A stretch of 64,000 bases of DNA from Pseudomonas muyukensis (GTDB taxonomy: Bacteria > Pseudomonadota > Gammaproteobacteria > Pseudomonadales > Pseudomonadaceae), in assembly GCF_019139535.1 (NCBI RefSeq), contig NZ_CP077073.1, positions 3,128,501 through 3,192,500 of the forward strand, read 5' to 3'. Positions 55,995 through 64,000 of this stretch are shown here, in pieces (the first letter of the stretch is position 1; every line of letters starts with the position of its first letter). Under the pieces are notes generated by a model. That model had not been told where the DNA came from. It searched no databases and saw only the letters and a program-made list of their open reading frames with translations. The translations under genes were made by a program, and so were the position numbers.

Positions 55995-58900
55995 ATGTTC
56001 GCCGCCGACAGCTTTGCCCTGACCTGCGCCCAGCGCGACATCTGGCTGGACCAGTTGAGCCATGGCGACTCTCCGCTGTACAACATCGGCGGCTACGTCG
56101 AACTGGCAGGGACGCTCGACCCGGCCCGGCTGCGCCAGGCCCTGGCCCACCTGGTGCACGTGCATGATGCGCTGCGCTGCGTGCTGGTCGACGACCCGGC
56201 CGGCAGTGGCCTGCCGCGCCAGCGCTTCGTCGACGCTCTGGTGGTGCCCCTGGACGAGCACGACGTGCGCGGCGAAGACGACCCGCCTGCCGCCGCGCAA
56301 CGCCTGATCAAGGCGCAGATGCGCCAGGCGTTCACCCTCGACCAGGGCCCATTGCTGCGGGTGGCGCTGATCCGCCTGGGCGACCAGCATTATCGGCTGG
56401 CTGCCCAGGCCCATCACCTGATCCTCGATGGCTGGGGCTTCGAGCAGTTCTTCCTGCAACTGGGGCAGTACTACGGGCTGCTCGAGCAGGGCCTGGCGTT
56501 GCCGGTTGCAGCGCCTTCCTACCGCGCGTACATCGACGAAGACCACGCCTACCAGGGCTCGCTGCGCGAGCAGCGCGACCGTGACTACTGGTTGGCGCAA
56601 TACCGCCAGCTGCCCGACGCCTTGCTGCGCCCGCGCGAACGCGCGGCGCCCGGGGCCTCGCCCAGCCAGGCCTGCGAGCAGCCGTTCGATGGGCAACTGC
56701 TGGCGCGCATGCAACAGCTGGCCAGCGCGCAGCAGGCCTCGGTGTTGCACGTGCTGTTGGCCGCGCTGCATGTCTGCTTCACCCGCAGTGCCCAGCGCGA
56801 CGACTGGGTGGTGGGGCTGCCGCTGCGTAACCGCGGCGGCGCCCGGCACAAGGCGACGCTCGGGCTGTTCGCCCAGGTCAGCGCGCTGCGCATGGATTTC
56901 GGCCGCGAACTGAGCTTCGCCGCCTTGGTTCGTGCCATTGCCGACACACTGCGCCGCGACCTGCGCCACCAGCGCCTGCCGGTGAGTGAACTCAACCGCG
57001 CCTTGGGCCTGCTGCGCGAGGAGCGCGCGCAACTGTTCGAAGTGACGGTGTCCTACGAGGAGGAGGGCAGCGACTTGCGCTATGGCGCCTTGCCGGCGCA
57101 TACGGTGAAGGTCAGCAACGACCACGAACCCACGCCGTTGTCGTTGTACCTGCGCAGCAACCGCCACAACGGCAAGGCCTGGCTGCACCTGGTGCACAAC
57201 CTGGCCTGGCTGGACCGCGACGAGGTGCAGGCCCTGGGCGAACGCCTGCTGTGGGTGCTGGCCCAAGGGGTGGCGCAGCCGCAGCGCAGGGTCGAGGCCT
57301 TCGACATCCTGTTGCCGGCCGAGCAGCAGTTGCTCGAACAATGGAACGCTACCGCCACCCAGCCCCCGGCGCAGTGCCTGGTGCACCGCCGCATCGAAGC
57401 CCAGGCCGCCCGCCAGGCGGATGCCGTGGCCGCCCGGCAGCAGGGCCGCCAGCTGACCTACGGCGCCCTCAACCAGCAGGCCAACGCCCTTGCCGCGCAA
57501 CTGATCGAGCTGGGCGTGGGGCCCGAGCTGCGGGTGGCGGTGATGGCCCGGCGCGGGCTCGACACCCTGGTTGGCCTGCTGGCCGTGCTCAAGGCCGGCG
57601 GCGCCTACGTGCCCATCGACCCGGCGCATCCGCGCGAGCGCCTGGACTACCTGTTGCAGGACTGCGCGCCGCAGGTACTGCTGACCCAGTCCGACCTGCG
57701 CCAACGCCTGGGCGCTTGCGCGCTGCCGGTGATCGAGCTGGACCGCCTGGAGCAGACCGCGTCGGCGCTGAGCAACCCCGAGGTGGCGGGCCTGTCTGGT
57801 GCCAGCCTGGTCTATGTGATCTACACCTCAGGCTCCACCGGCCAGCCCAAGGGCGTGATGGTCGAGCAGCGCATGCTCGCCAACCTGGTGGATTGGCACT
57901 GCGAGGCCTTTGATGTGCGGCCCGGCAGCCATGTCTCGAGCCTGGCCGGTTTCGGTTTCGATGCCATGGCTTGGGAAATCTGGCCAGCGCTGTGCGCTGG
58001 CGCGACCCTGCACCTGGCGCCGGTGGGCGAGGGCAGCGAGGATATCGACGGGCTGCTGCGCTGGTGGCGCGCCCAGCCGTTGCAGGTGAGTTTCCTGCCC
58101 ACCCCGGTGGCCGAGCACGCCTTCGCCCAGGGCCAGCCGCACCCGACCCTGCGCACCTTGCTGGTGGGCGGTGACCGCTTGCGGCGCCTGGGCCGTGAAC
58201 GCGGCTATCAGGTGGTCAACAACTATGGGCCGACCGAGGCGACGGTGGTGGCCAGCTCGGGGCGGGTCGAGGCCGGGGCGCCGCTGCACATCGGCGGCGC
58301 CATCGCCAACACCCGCTTGTATGTGCTCGATGAGCGCCAGCGCCTGCTGCCGATCGGTGCTGTCGGCGAGCTCTACATCGGCGGGCTGGGGGTTGCCCGG
58401 GGCTACCTGAACCGGCCCGGGCTGAGCGCCGAGCGCTTCATCGACGACCCGTTCGCCAGCCAGGCCGAGGCACGCCTTTATCGCACCGGCGACCTGGTGC
58501 GCTGGCGCGCCGACGGCACCTTGGATTACCTGGGGCGCAACGATGACCAGGTGAAGATCCGCGGCGTGCGGGTGGAACTGGGCGAGATCGAAGCCGCCCT
58601 GGCCAGCCACGAGGCGGTGCGCGAGGCGGTAGTGCTGCTGCGTGACGGGCAACTGGTGGCCTGGTTCCTCGACGCCGGGCCCACCAGCCCGCTGGCCTTG
58701 CACGCGCACTTGCGGGCCAGGCTGCCTGCGGCCCTGTTGCCATCGGCCTATGTGGCCGTGGCCAGCTGGCCGCTCACCGCCAATGGCAAGCTTGATCGTC
58801 GCGCCTTGCCGGCGCCGACCCTGGACGCCCAGTTGCGCCGCGCCCACGAGCCGCCCCAAGGGCCGCTCGAACAGCGCCTGGCGGCGCTGTGGGTCGAGCT

Positions 58901-59081
58901 GTTGCAGGTCGAGCGAGTCGGCCGCCAGGACCATTTCTTCGAGCTGGGCGGCCATTCGCTGCTGGCGGTGCAGTTGATCGAGCGCATGCGCCAGCAGGGC
59001 CTGCAGGTCGAGGCCCAGGTGCTGTTTGGCCAGCCGACCCTGGCCAGCCTGGCAGCCGCCGTCGCCACGGAACAGGCCCAG
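55995..59081 (+). other. XtlA module 1 (residue 1): starter C - A(Leu) - T
   Basis: Residues 1-1029. The starter-type C domain has HHLILDG. The pocket reads D-A-W-F-L-G-N-V-V (Leu). The T-domain motif is 'FFELGGHSLLAV'. Confidence 0.87.
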
Positions 59082-62000
59082 GTGATACCGGCCAACCGGG
59101 TGCCACCGGGCTGCGCGCGGATAACCCCCGAAATGCTGGCCCTGGCGCGCTTGGACCAGGCCGCCATCGAGGGTATCGTCGCCACGGTGCCCGGCGGTGC
59201 GGCCAATGTGCAGGAGATCTATCCGCTGGCCCCGCTGCAGGAGGGCTTGCTCTACCACCACCTCACCGAGGCCTGCGACCCCTATCAGCAGGACGCCTTG
59301 TTCAGCTTCGCCCGCCGCGAGGACCTGGATGCCTTCAGCCGGGCGCTGGAGCAGGTGATCGCCCGTCACGACATCCTGCGCACGAGCCTGGCCTGGGAGG
59401 GCCTGGAGCAACCGCAGCAGGTGGTGTGGCGCCAGGCCAGCCTGCCTCTGAGCGTGCTCGAGGCAGGGCCTGGGGATGCCTTGACGGCGTTGCGCGCCGA
59501 GGGCCGGGCACTGGACTTGCGCGTGGCACCGATGATGGCGCTGGCCTGTGTCGAGGCCCAGGGCCGTTGGCTGGGTTTGCTGCGTTTCCACCACCTGGTC
59601 AATGACGCGGTGTCGGTGCAGGTGCTGCTCCATGAACTGCGGGCGCTGATGCTCGGCCAGGCGGATGCCTTGCCTGCGCCTGTGGCGTACCGCAACTATG
59701 TCGCCCGTAGCCGCGACCCGGCCCGCCAGGCCAGCCACGAGGCGTTCTTCAACGCCAGCCTGGCCGGTGTCGAGGCCCCGGCGCGGCTAGCGGGGATGGG
59801 CGAGGGCGGGACGCCGGACAGCCGCGCGGTCACGCTCGCGGCGCCGCTCGCCGCCAGGCTGCGGCGCTTGGCCCGCGCCCAGGATGTCGGCCTGGGCAGC
59901 CTGCTGCACCTGGCCTGGGCCCAGGTGCTGGGGGCCTTGGGCGGGCGTGACGAGGTGGTATTCGGCAGCGTGCTGCTGGGCCGGGTGATGGCTGGCGAGG
60001 GTGCCGACCGGGCACTGGGCATGTTCATCAACAGCCTGCCGCTGCGGGTGAGGCTGGGCGGATGCAGTGTTGGCCAGGCGCTGGCGGCGACCCATGCGCA
60101 ACTGGCCGCCTTGCTGGCCCATGAGGATGCGCCCCGAGTGCTGGCCCAGCGTTGCAGTGGTTTGCCGGCTGGGGTGGCATTGTTCGACAGCCTGCTCAAT
60201 TACCGCCATGGCCCGGCTGTCGAGTGCCTGGCGTTGCCGGGCGTGACGCTGGAAGAGGCCAGCGAGGTGCACAGCCACCCGCTGGTACTGACCGTGGACG
60301 ATGACGGCGACACCCTGCGCCTGGCCGTGCGCGCCCCCCGCGAACTGGGCGCGGCGCGGGTGCTGGGGCATGTCGAGTGCGCATTGCAGGCCTTGGCCGC
60401 GGCGCTGGCGGACGACCCGGCACTGGCATTGGACAGCCTGAGCACCTTGCCCGACGATGAACGCCGCTACTTGCTGGACACGCTGAATGACACCGAGGTG
60501 GCGCTGGACCCTGGCTGCCCGCACCTGCCTGCCCTGTTCGCCGCCCAGGTGCGGCGCACGCCGGATGCCGTGGCAGTGCAGGGCGAGGACGCTCAGCTCA
60601 GCTACCGCGAGCTGGACGCCCAGGCCAACCGTCTGGCCCATCACCTGATCGGCCTGGGCGTCGGGCCGGACCTGCGGGTCGCGGTGTGCCTCGAGCGCGG
60701 TGCGCAGCTGCTGATCGGCCTGCTGGGCGTGCTCAAGGCCGGCGGCGCCTATGTGCCGCTAGACCCCGGCTACCCCGATGAACGCCTGCACTACATGCTG
60801 GCCGACAGCGCGCCCGTGGCCTTGCTGGTGCATGGCGCCACCCGAGGCTTGTGGGTAGACGTGGCCACGCCACGGGTCGACCTCGACCTCGCCGATTGGC
60901 AGGCTCACCCTGCGCAGGCCCCGGCGCTCGAGGCGCTGGCCGGCGAGCACCTGGCCTATGTGATGTACACCTCGGGCTCCACCGGCACGCCCAAAGGGGT
61001 GATGGTCGCGCACCGCGGGCTGTGCAACCTGATGCACTGGGGCTCGAGCCTGTGCCCGCCGCAGCCCGACGGCGCCTTGCTGCAACGGGCGCCATTTAGC
61101 TTCGACGGTTCGGTATGGGAGCTGTTCTGGCCCCTGTGCGCCGGCCTGCGCCTGGTGCTGGCGCGCCCTGACGGTCACCGCGACCCCGAGTACCTGGTGC
61201 AGCTGATCCAGGCCCGGCGGGTGAGCATCGTCAAGTTCGTCCCAGCCCTGCTGCATGCCTTCCTCGATGCCCCAGGGGTGGCGCAGTGCAGCAGCCTGAC
61301 CGACATCTTCTGCGGTGGCGGCGAGCTGACCCTGGCCCTGGCCCGGCGCGTGCGCGAGCGTTTGCCGCGGGTGCGCCTGCATAACGTCTACGGCCCCACC
61401 GAGGCCACCGTCGACAGCACCGCCTGGACCCTCGAGGCGGATGCGCCGCTGCCCCTCAGCGCGCCGCCGATTGGCCGGGCGATCGGCAACACCCGCCTGT
61501 ACGTGCTCGACGCCCAGGACCGTCCGGTGCCGCTGGGTTGCAGCGGCGAGCTGCATATTGGCGGTATCGGCGTGGCCCGGGGCTACCTGGGCTTGCCGGC
61601 GCTGCAGGCGGCGCGCTTTATCGCCAGCCCGTTCGTGGCGGGGGACCGGCTGTATCGCAGCGGAGACCTGGTGCGCTACCGCGCCGATGGCGAGCTGGAG
61701 TTCCTTGGACGCAATGATTTCCAGGTCAAGCTCAACGGGCTGCGGATCGAACCGGGCGAGCTCGAGGCGCTGCTGGTGGCCCATCCGGCGCTGGAGCAGG
61801 CCGTGGTGCTGGTGCGCGACGAGCGCCTGGTGGCCTATGTAACCTGCCGCGAGGGGCAGGTGGCGCCAGCGCTGGAGGCACTGCGCAGCCACTTGCTGGC
61901 GCGCGTGCCGGCCTACATGGTGCCGTCGGCCTATGTGGTGCTTGGCGCGTTGCCGCTGAGCGCCAATGGCAAGGTCGACCGCAATGCCTTGCCGGCGCCC

Positions 62001-62318
62001 GGGGTACAGGCCCTGATCAGCCGCGCCTATGCCGCGCCACGGGATGCGCTGGAGCGCACGCTGGCGCAGATCTGGACCGAGGTGCTCAAGGTCGAGCAGG
62101 TAGGGCGCGACGACAACTTCTTCGAGTTGGGCGGGCATTCGTTGCTGGCGGTCAACCTGGTGGCGCGCATGCGTCAGGCGGGGTTGCATGCCGATGCGCG
62201 CCTGTTGTTCAGCCAGCCGACCCTGGCGGGCTTGGCGGCGCATACCCAGCGCCAGGCGCGGCAGGTGGAGATTCCGCGCTCGACGGTGCCAGGGTTGGCC
62301 GGGCGGCGGCGAATCTGA
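55995..62318 (+). CDS. xtlA: Two-module lipo-initiating synthetase XtlA (residues 1-2)
   Basis: A 2107-residue synthetase that starts the lipopeptide. Residues 1 to about 430 are a starter condensation domain ('LTCAQRDIWLDQLSHGDSPL', active site HHLILDG) that joins a 3-hydroxy fatty acid to Leu1. Order: Cstart, A (about 450-960), T (near 980), dual C/E (about 1045-1470), A (about 1490-1995), T (near 2041). It has no N-terminal docking domain and no thioesterase, consistent with being first in the chain. Adenylation codes read Leu then Glu. A clear AAGGA site precedes the ATG. It lies divergent to xtlR and about 7 kb downstream of xtlC; the order of action is XtlA, XtlB, XtlC, not the gene order. 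Confidence 0.93.
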   Translation: MFAADSFALTCAQRDIWLDQLSHGDSPLYNIGGYVELAGTLDPARLRQALAHLVHVHDALRCVLVDDPAGSGLPRQRFVDALVVPLDEHDVRGEDDPPAAAQRLIKAQMRQAFTLDQGPLLRVALIRLGDQHYRLAAQAHHLILDGWGFEQFFLQLGQYYGLLEQGLALPVAAPSYRAYIDEDHAYQGSLREQRDRDYWLAQYRQLPDALLRPRERAAPGASPSQACEQPFDGQLLARMQQLASAQQASVLHVLLAALHVCFTRSAQRDDWVVGLPLRNRGGARHKATLGLFAQVSALRMDFGRELSFAALVRAIADTLRRDLRHQRLPVSELNRALGLLREERAQLFEVTVSYEEEGSDLRYGALPAHTVKVSNDHEPTPLSLYLRSNRHNGKAWLHLVHNLAWLDRDEVQALGERLLWVLAQGVAQPQRRVEAFDILLPAEQQLLEQWNATATQPPAQCLVHRRIEAQAARQADAVAARQQGRQLTYGALNQQANALAAQLIELGVGPELRVAVMARRGLDTLVGLLAVLKAGGAYVPIDPAHPRERLDYLLQDCAPQVLLTQSDLRQRLGACALPVIELDRLEQTASALSNPEVAGLSGASLVYVIYTSGSTGQPKGVMVEQRMLANLVDWHCEAFDVRPGSHVSSLAGFGFDAMAWEIWPALCAGATLHLAPVGEGSEDIDGLLRWWRAQPLQVSFLPTPVAEHAFAQGQPHPTLRTLLVGGDRLRRLGRERGYQVVNNYGPTEATVVASSGRVEAGAPLHIGGAIANTRLYVLDERQRLLPIGAVGELYIGGLGVARGYLNRPGLSAERFIDDPFASQAEARLYRTGDLVRWRADGTLDYLGRNDDQVKIRGVRVELGEIEAALASHEAVREAVVLLRDGQLVAWFLDAGPTSPLALHAHLRARLPAALLPSAYVAVASWPLTANGKLDRRALPAPTLDAQLRRAHEPPQGPLEQRLAALWVELLQVERVGRQDHFFELGGHSLLAVQLIERMRQQGLQVEAQVLFGQPTLASLAAAVATEQAQVIPANRVPPGCARITPEMLALARLDQAAIEGIVATVPGGAANVQEIYPLAPLQEGLLYHHLTEACDPYQQDALFSFARREDLDAFSRALEQVIARHDILRTSLAWEGLEQPQQVVWRQASLPLSVLEAGPGDALTALRAEGRALDLRVAPMMALACVEAQGRWLGLLRFHHLVNDAVSVQVLLHELRALMLGQADALPAPVAYRNYVARSRDPARQASHEAFFNASLAGVEAPARLAGMGEGGTPDSRAVTLAAPLAARLRRLARAQDVGLGSLLHLAWAQVLGALGGRDEVVFGSVLLGRVMAGEGADRALGMFINSLPLRVRLGGCSVGQALAATHAQLAALLAHEDAPRVLAQRCSGLPAGVALFDSLLNYRHGPAVECLALPGVTLEEASEVHSHPLVLTVDDDGDTLRLAVRAPRELGAARVLGHVECALQALAAALADDPALALDSLSTLPDDERRYLLDTLNDTEVALDPGCPHLPALFAAQVRRTPDAVAVQGEDAQLSYRELDAQANRLAHHLIGLGVGPDLRVAVCLERGAQLLIGLLGVLKAGGAYVPLDPGYPDERLHYMLADSAPVALLVHGATRGLWVDVATPRVDLDLADWQAHPAQAPALEALAGEHLAYVMYTSGSTGTPKGVMVAHRGLCNLMHWGSSLCPPQPDGALLQRAPFSFDGSVWELFWPLCAGLRLVLARPDGHRDPEYLVQLIQARRVSIVKFVPALLHAFLDAPGVAQCSSLTDIFCGGGELTLALARRVRERLPRVRLHNVYGPTEATVDSTAWTLEADAPLPLSAPPIGRAIGNTRLYVLDAQDRPVPLGCSGELHIGGIGVARGYLGLPALQAARFIASPFVAGDRLYRSGDLVRYRADGELEFLGRNDFQVKLNGLRIEPGELEALLVAHPALEQAVVLVRDERLVAYVTCREGQVAPALEALRSHLLARVPAYMVPSAYVVLGALPLSANGKVDRNALPAPGVQALISRAYAAPRDALERTLAQIWTEVLKVEQVGRDDNFFELGGHSLLAVNLVARMRQAGLHADARLLFSQPTLAGLAAHTQRQARQVEIPRSTVPGLAGRRRI
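59082..62318 (+). other. XtlA module 2 (residue 2): dual C/E - A(Glu) - T
   Basis: Residues 1030-2107. The dual-type motif 'HHLTEACD' is one residue shorter than elsewhere, and the active site HHLVNDA departs from DH/DG at the last position. The pocket reads D-G-W-K-F-G-V-V-D. It differs from the Gln modules at three positions (Gly for Ala236, Lys for Gln278, Phe for Val299). The Lys could pair with a Glu side-chain carboxylate, fitting Glu at position 2. Confidence 0.8.
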
Positions 62319-62427
62319 GGGGGCGGGCAGTTTCCAGGCGCCAGGGCGCTCGCGCGCAGCATGCCTTGCGCCGAGCCCCCGGTAGGCCCTCTATTGCAGG
62401 TGGCCCAGGCCCTGCATCCGCCAGGCC

Positions 62428-63525
62428 TCAGGCCTTTTGCAAAACAGGGTAATCGGTATACCCCTCGGCCCCATTGGCATAATCGAACTGTGCCCGATGC
62501 GGGTTCAGCGGCGCCTGCTGCTGCAACCGCTCGACCAGGTCAGGGTTGGCGATGAACGCGCGGCCGAAGGCCACGGCATCGATCAAGCCGCGTTCGAGCA
62601 ACCCCTCGGCCTTGTCCGCGGTATAGGCCCCCGCCGCGACGATCACCCCCGGATAGGCCGCGCGAATCGCCGCGCGGAATTCGTCGCGCAGCGGCTTGCC
62701 ACCGGCCCAGTCCGGTTCGGACAAGTGCAGGTAGGCCAGGTTGCGCTTGGCCAGCTCGCCGATCAGGTACAGGCCCGCAGCCTCCTGGTCCTCGCCATTG
62801 TCGATGCCGTTGAAGCCGCCCAGCGGGAAGATGCGGATACCCACGCGATCGGCGCTCCACTGGGCAATGGCGGCATCCACCGCTTCGAGCACGATGCGCG
62901 CGCGGTTCTCGACACTGCCCCCGTAGCGGTCCTCGCGGGTGTTGGCACTGGGGGTGAGGAACTGGTGCAGCAGGTAGCCGTGGGCGGCGTGCAGCTCGAT
63001 GAAGTCGAAACCCGCCTCGCGGGCATTGGCCGCGGCCTGGCCGAAGTCGGCGACGATGCCGGCGATCTCGGCCGCGCTCAAGGCGCGTGGGGTCGAGGTT
63101 TCGACCCGGATCACATTGCGGTTTTCGTCTCGCAGGCTGGTGCGGGCATTGGCCGCCAGCGCCGACGGCGCCACCGGTGCCTGGCCCTCGGGCTGCAACG
63201 AGGTGTGCGAGACCCGGCCGGTGTGCCACACCTGCACGGCGCTGTGGCCGCCCTCGGCATGGATGCCGTCGTTGACCCGGCGCCAGCCGGCAATCTGTTC
63301 GGCGGTGTGGATGCCTGGCGAGCCGGAATAGCCCTTGGCCTGGAACGAGATCTGCGTGGCCTCGCTGATGATCAGCCCGGCACTGGCGCGCTGACGGTAG
63401 TACTCGGCCATCAGCGGTGTGGGAATGTCGCCTGGCTCCTGGCTGCGCAGGCGGGTCAGCGGCGCCATGAACACCCGGTTGGGCAGGGTGAGCGGGCCAA
63501 GTTGCAGGGGTTCGAACAATTTCAT
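62428..63525 (-). CDS. Old-yellow-enzyme family alkene reductase (NemA-like)
   Basis: A 365-residue FMN enzyme that reduces activated C=C bonds, such as those of N-ethylmaleimide and enones, using NAD(P)H. It has the N-terminal '[15 protein letters not shown]' FMN-binding segment, the active-site pair in '[14 protein letters not shown]' (about 182-195), '[14 protein letters not shown]' and the C-terminal phosphate-binding '[19 protein letters not shown]'. The length is normal. It converges on xtlA across a 109-bp gap. No strong ribosome binding site is visible before its ATG. There is no sign that it belongs to the lipopeptide pathway. Confidence 0.94.
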   Translation of the reverse strand: MKLFEPLQLGPLTLPNRVFMAPLTRLRSQEPGDIPTPLMAEYYRQRASAGLIISEATQISFQAKGYSGSPGIHTAEQIAGWRRVNDGIHAEGGHSAVQVWHTGRVSHTSLQPEGQAPVAPSALAANARTSLRDENRNVIRVETSTPRALSAAEIAGIVADFGQAAANAREAGFDFIELHAAHGYLLHQFLTPSANTREDRYGGSVENRARIVLEAVDAAIAQWSADRVGIRIFPLGGFNGIDNGEDQEAAGLYLIGELAKRNLAYLHLSEPDWAGGKPLRDEFRAAIRAAYPGVIVAAGAYTADKAEGLLERGLIDAVAFGRAFIANPDLVERLQQQAPLNPHRAQFDYANGAEGYTDYPVLQKA

Positions 63526-63661
63526 GGAAGCACCGTTTCAAGGAGGATTCGATGCCGCGCACGATACCGAGGTGATTGGGGAAAGGGGGGACCGGGTGAC
63601 TGGCACAACGGGCGCCAATGGGGATTAGCGGGTGCATACAGCCGCTCATCACTGGCCTGTA

Positions 63662-63691
63662 TTGACTTGCCAGCCGGGCCCAGGCTACTTT
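63662..63691 (+). promoter_or_regulatory. Candidate sigma70 promoter of the ilvA leader transcript
   Basis: TTGACT (63662-63667), an 18-base spacer and TACTTT (63686-63691). Transcription would start near 63697-63699, at or next to the leader-peptide ATG (63700). A TGTATT further upstream (63656) is an alternative -10 without a good -35. Confidence 0.5.
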
Positions 63692-63699
63692 TCCACCCC

Positions 63700-63765
63700 A
63701 TGAACACACGCCTGCAGTGCCGCGCCCCAAGCATTATTACCGCCATTATCGGATTGGCGGGCTAG
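63700..63765 (+). CDS. Putative Ile-containing leader peptide of ilvA
   Basis: A 21-codon reading frame ending 'SIITAIIGLAG', with four Ile codons (63733-63738 and 63745-63750) out of 21, placed before mutually exclusive hairpins and a terminator upstream of ilvA. This is the layout of an amino-acid attenuator peptide, responding to charged tRNA-Ile. No Shine-Dalgarno sequence precedes the ATG ('ttttccacccc'), and the best promoter would start the RNA within about 2-3 bases of it, so translation may be leaderless. The function is inferred from layout, and the small size means chance cannot be fully excluded. Confidence 0.7.
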   Translation: MNTRLQCRAPSIITAIIGLAG

Positions 63766-63805
63766 CGCACACATGCACGAAACCCGCCCTGGAGGCGGGT
63801 TTTTT
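63740..63805 (+). terminator. Attenuator: alternative hairpins and Rho-independent terminator before ilvA
   Basis: Region 1 CCGCC (63740-63744) can pair with region 2 GGCGG (63756-63760). Region 2 GGCGGG (63756-63761) can also pair with region 3 CCCGCC (63783-63788). Region 3 with flanking bases (AACCCGCC, 63781-63788) pairs over a 5-base loop with region 4 (GGCGGGTT, 63794-63801), followed by six T (63800-63805). The 3:4 stem is the terminator. Ribosome stalling at the Ile codons covers region 1 and favours the 2:3 antiterminator; a ribosome at the TAG (63763) covers region 2 and favours termination. Confidence 0.8.
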
Positions 63806-63811
63806 CTCTCT

Positions 63812-63843
63812 GACTCCTGGGCCCTTGAAAACAACCAGGAGTC
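63812..63843 (+). promoter_or_regulatory. Hairpin sequestering the ilvA ribosome binding site
   Basis: GACTCCTGG (63812-63820) is perfectly complementary to CCAGGAGTC (63835-63843), with a 14-base loop. The second arm contains the ilvA Shine-Dalgarno AGGAG (63837-63841), 6 bases before the ATG. When folded, the hairpin should block translation initiation, a possible second control layer after the attenuator. No ligand pocket was recognised. Confidence 0.65.
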
Positions 63844-63847
63844 ATCG

Positions 63848-64000
63848 ATGACCAGCCTCAGCCTTCCCTCGCGTACCCCCGTAACACCGCAACAACTGCT
63901 GTCCGAGCAGGTGCGGCGGATTCTCTCGGCGCCGGTGTACGACCTGGCCATCGAAACCCCGCTGCAAGGCGCCCCGGCGCTGTCGGCCAGCCTGGGCAAC
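63848..64000 (+). CDS. ilvA: Threonine ammonia-lyase IlvA, N-terminal fragment (3' end outside window)
   Basis: The first 51 codons of a PLP-dependent threonine deaminase, which makes 2-oxobutanoate from threonine as the first step of isoleucine synthesis. 'VRRILSAPVYDLAIETPLQ' matches the start of biosynthetic IlvA proteins, whose PLP lysine would lie beyond the window. The chain has about 15-20 extra residues before that block compared with the E. coli-type start. The start is the ATG after AGGAG. An in-frame ATG at 63773 would add 25 codons through the terminator and hairpin; it has no ribosome binding site and is disfavoured. Expression is probably controlled by the leader upstream. Confidence 0.88.
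   Translation, partial: MTSLSLPSRTPVTPQQLLSEQVRRILSAPVYDLAIETPLQGAPALSASLGN

Noticed and set aside
62319..62427. GGGGGC...GCCCCC arms after xtlA as a terminator.
   Set aside because: The arms are far apart, there is no T-run, and many alternative GC pairings exist in the same stretch.
63552..63575. Seven-codon frame on the plus strand preceded by AAGGAGG, just outside the reductase start.
   Set aside because: The Shine-Dalgarno match is striking, but no promoter lies before it, it is too short to assess, and it is not connected to the ilvA attenuator stems. It could be a chance match.
62437..63765. A 442-codon plus-strand frame opposite the old-yellow-enzyme gene.
   Set aside because: It is the antisense shadow of a clearly coding minus-strand gene. 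Only its last 22 codons (63700-63765) are considered real, as the leader peptide.
63773..63847. Upstream in-frame ATG for IlvA at 63773.
   Set aside because: No ribosome binding site, and the extension would be encoded by the terminator stem and T-run; the ATG at 63848 has AGGAG at correct spacing.

Overview
The window is high-GC Pseudomonas DNA, most likely from the P. putida / P. mosselii / P. entomophila group. The evidence is the GC-rich codon use, the P. putida-type REP elements, and a lipopeptide synthetase whose predicted product matches xantholysin, known from P. putida (mosselii) BW11M1. No tRNA, rRNA, CRISPR array, insertion sequence or phage gene was recognised.

Region 1 (1-8719) is an organosulfur-scavenging type locus. 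It holds a peptide-family ABC importer: a substrate-binding protein cut by the window edge, two permeases and one fused double ATPase. An SfnB/DszC-type flavin oxidoreductase and an NtaA/DszA-type FMN monooxygenase lie between the two permease genes. A convergent sigma54-dependent activator of the SfnR type follows. Two gene junctions are ATGA overlaps, so the block reads as one operon.

Region 2 (9092-62318, about 53 kb) is a complete cyclic-lipopeptide locus. It runs xtlB (8 modules) - xtlC (4 modules plus tandem thioesterases) - macA - macB - an AraC-type regulator, then on the minus strand a NodT-type outer-membrane channel and a LuxR-type regulator, then divergently xtlA (2 modules, lipo-initiating). 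Reading the adenylation codes in the order A, B, C gives Leu-Glu-Gln-Val-Leu-Gln-Ser-Val-Leu-Gln-Leu-Leu-Gln-Ile, which is the xantholysin A sequence as I know it. XtlA would acylate residue 1, XtlB would add residues 3-10, and XtlC would add 11-14 and close the ring, presumably onto Ser7. MacA, MacB and the NodT-type protein would form the export path, and the LuxR-type protein the pathway activator.

Region 3 (62428-64000) holds an old-yellow-enzyme reductase on the minus strand and the start of ilvA (threonine ammonia-lyase), cut by the window edge. The ilvA leader is the least expected structure seen here. It encodes a 21-residue Ile-containing leader peptide that appears to lack a leader sequence of its own, followed by mutually exclusive hairpins ending in a Rho-independent terminator, then a perfect 9-bp hairpin that buries the ilvA ribosome binding site.

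Main points for follow-up are the ilvA leader RNA, a Leu in place of the first His of the dual condensation/epimerization motif in XtlB module 5, a four-module internal duplication in xtlB with a 386-bp identical tract, and the presence of xtlA, xtlB and xtlC in one locus.
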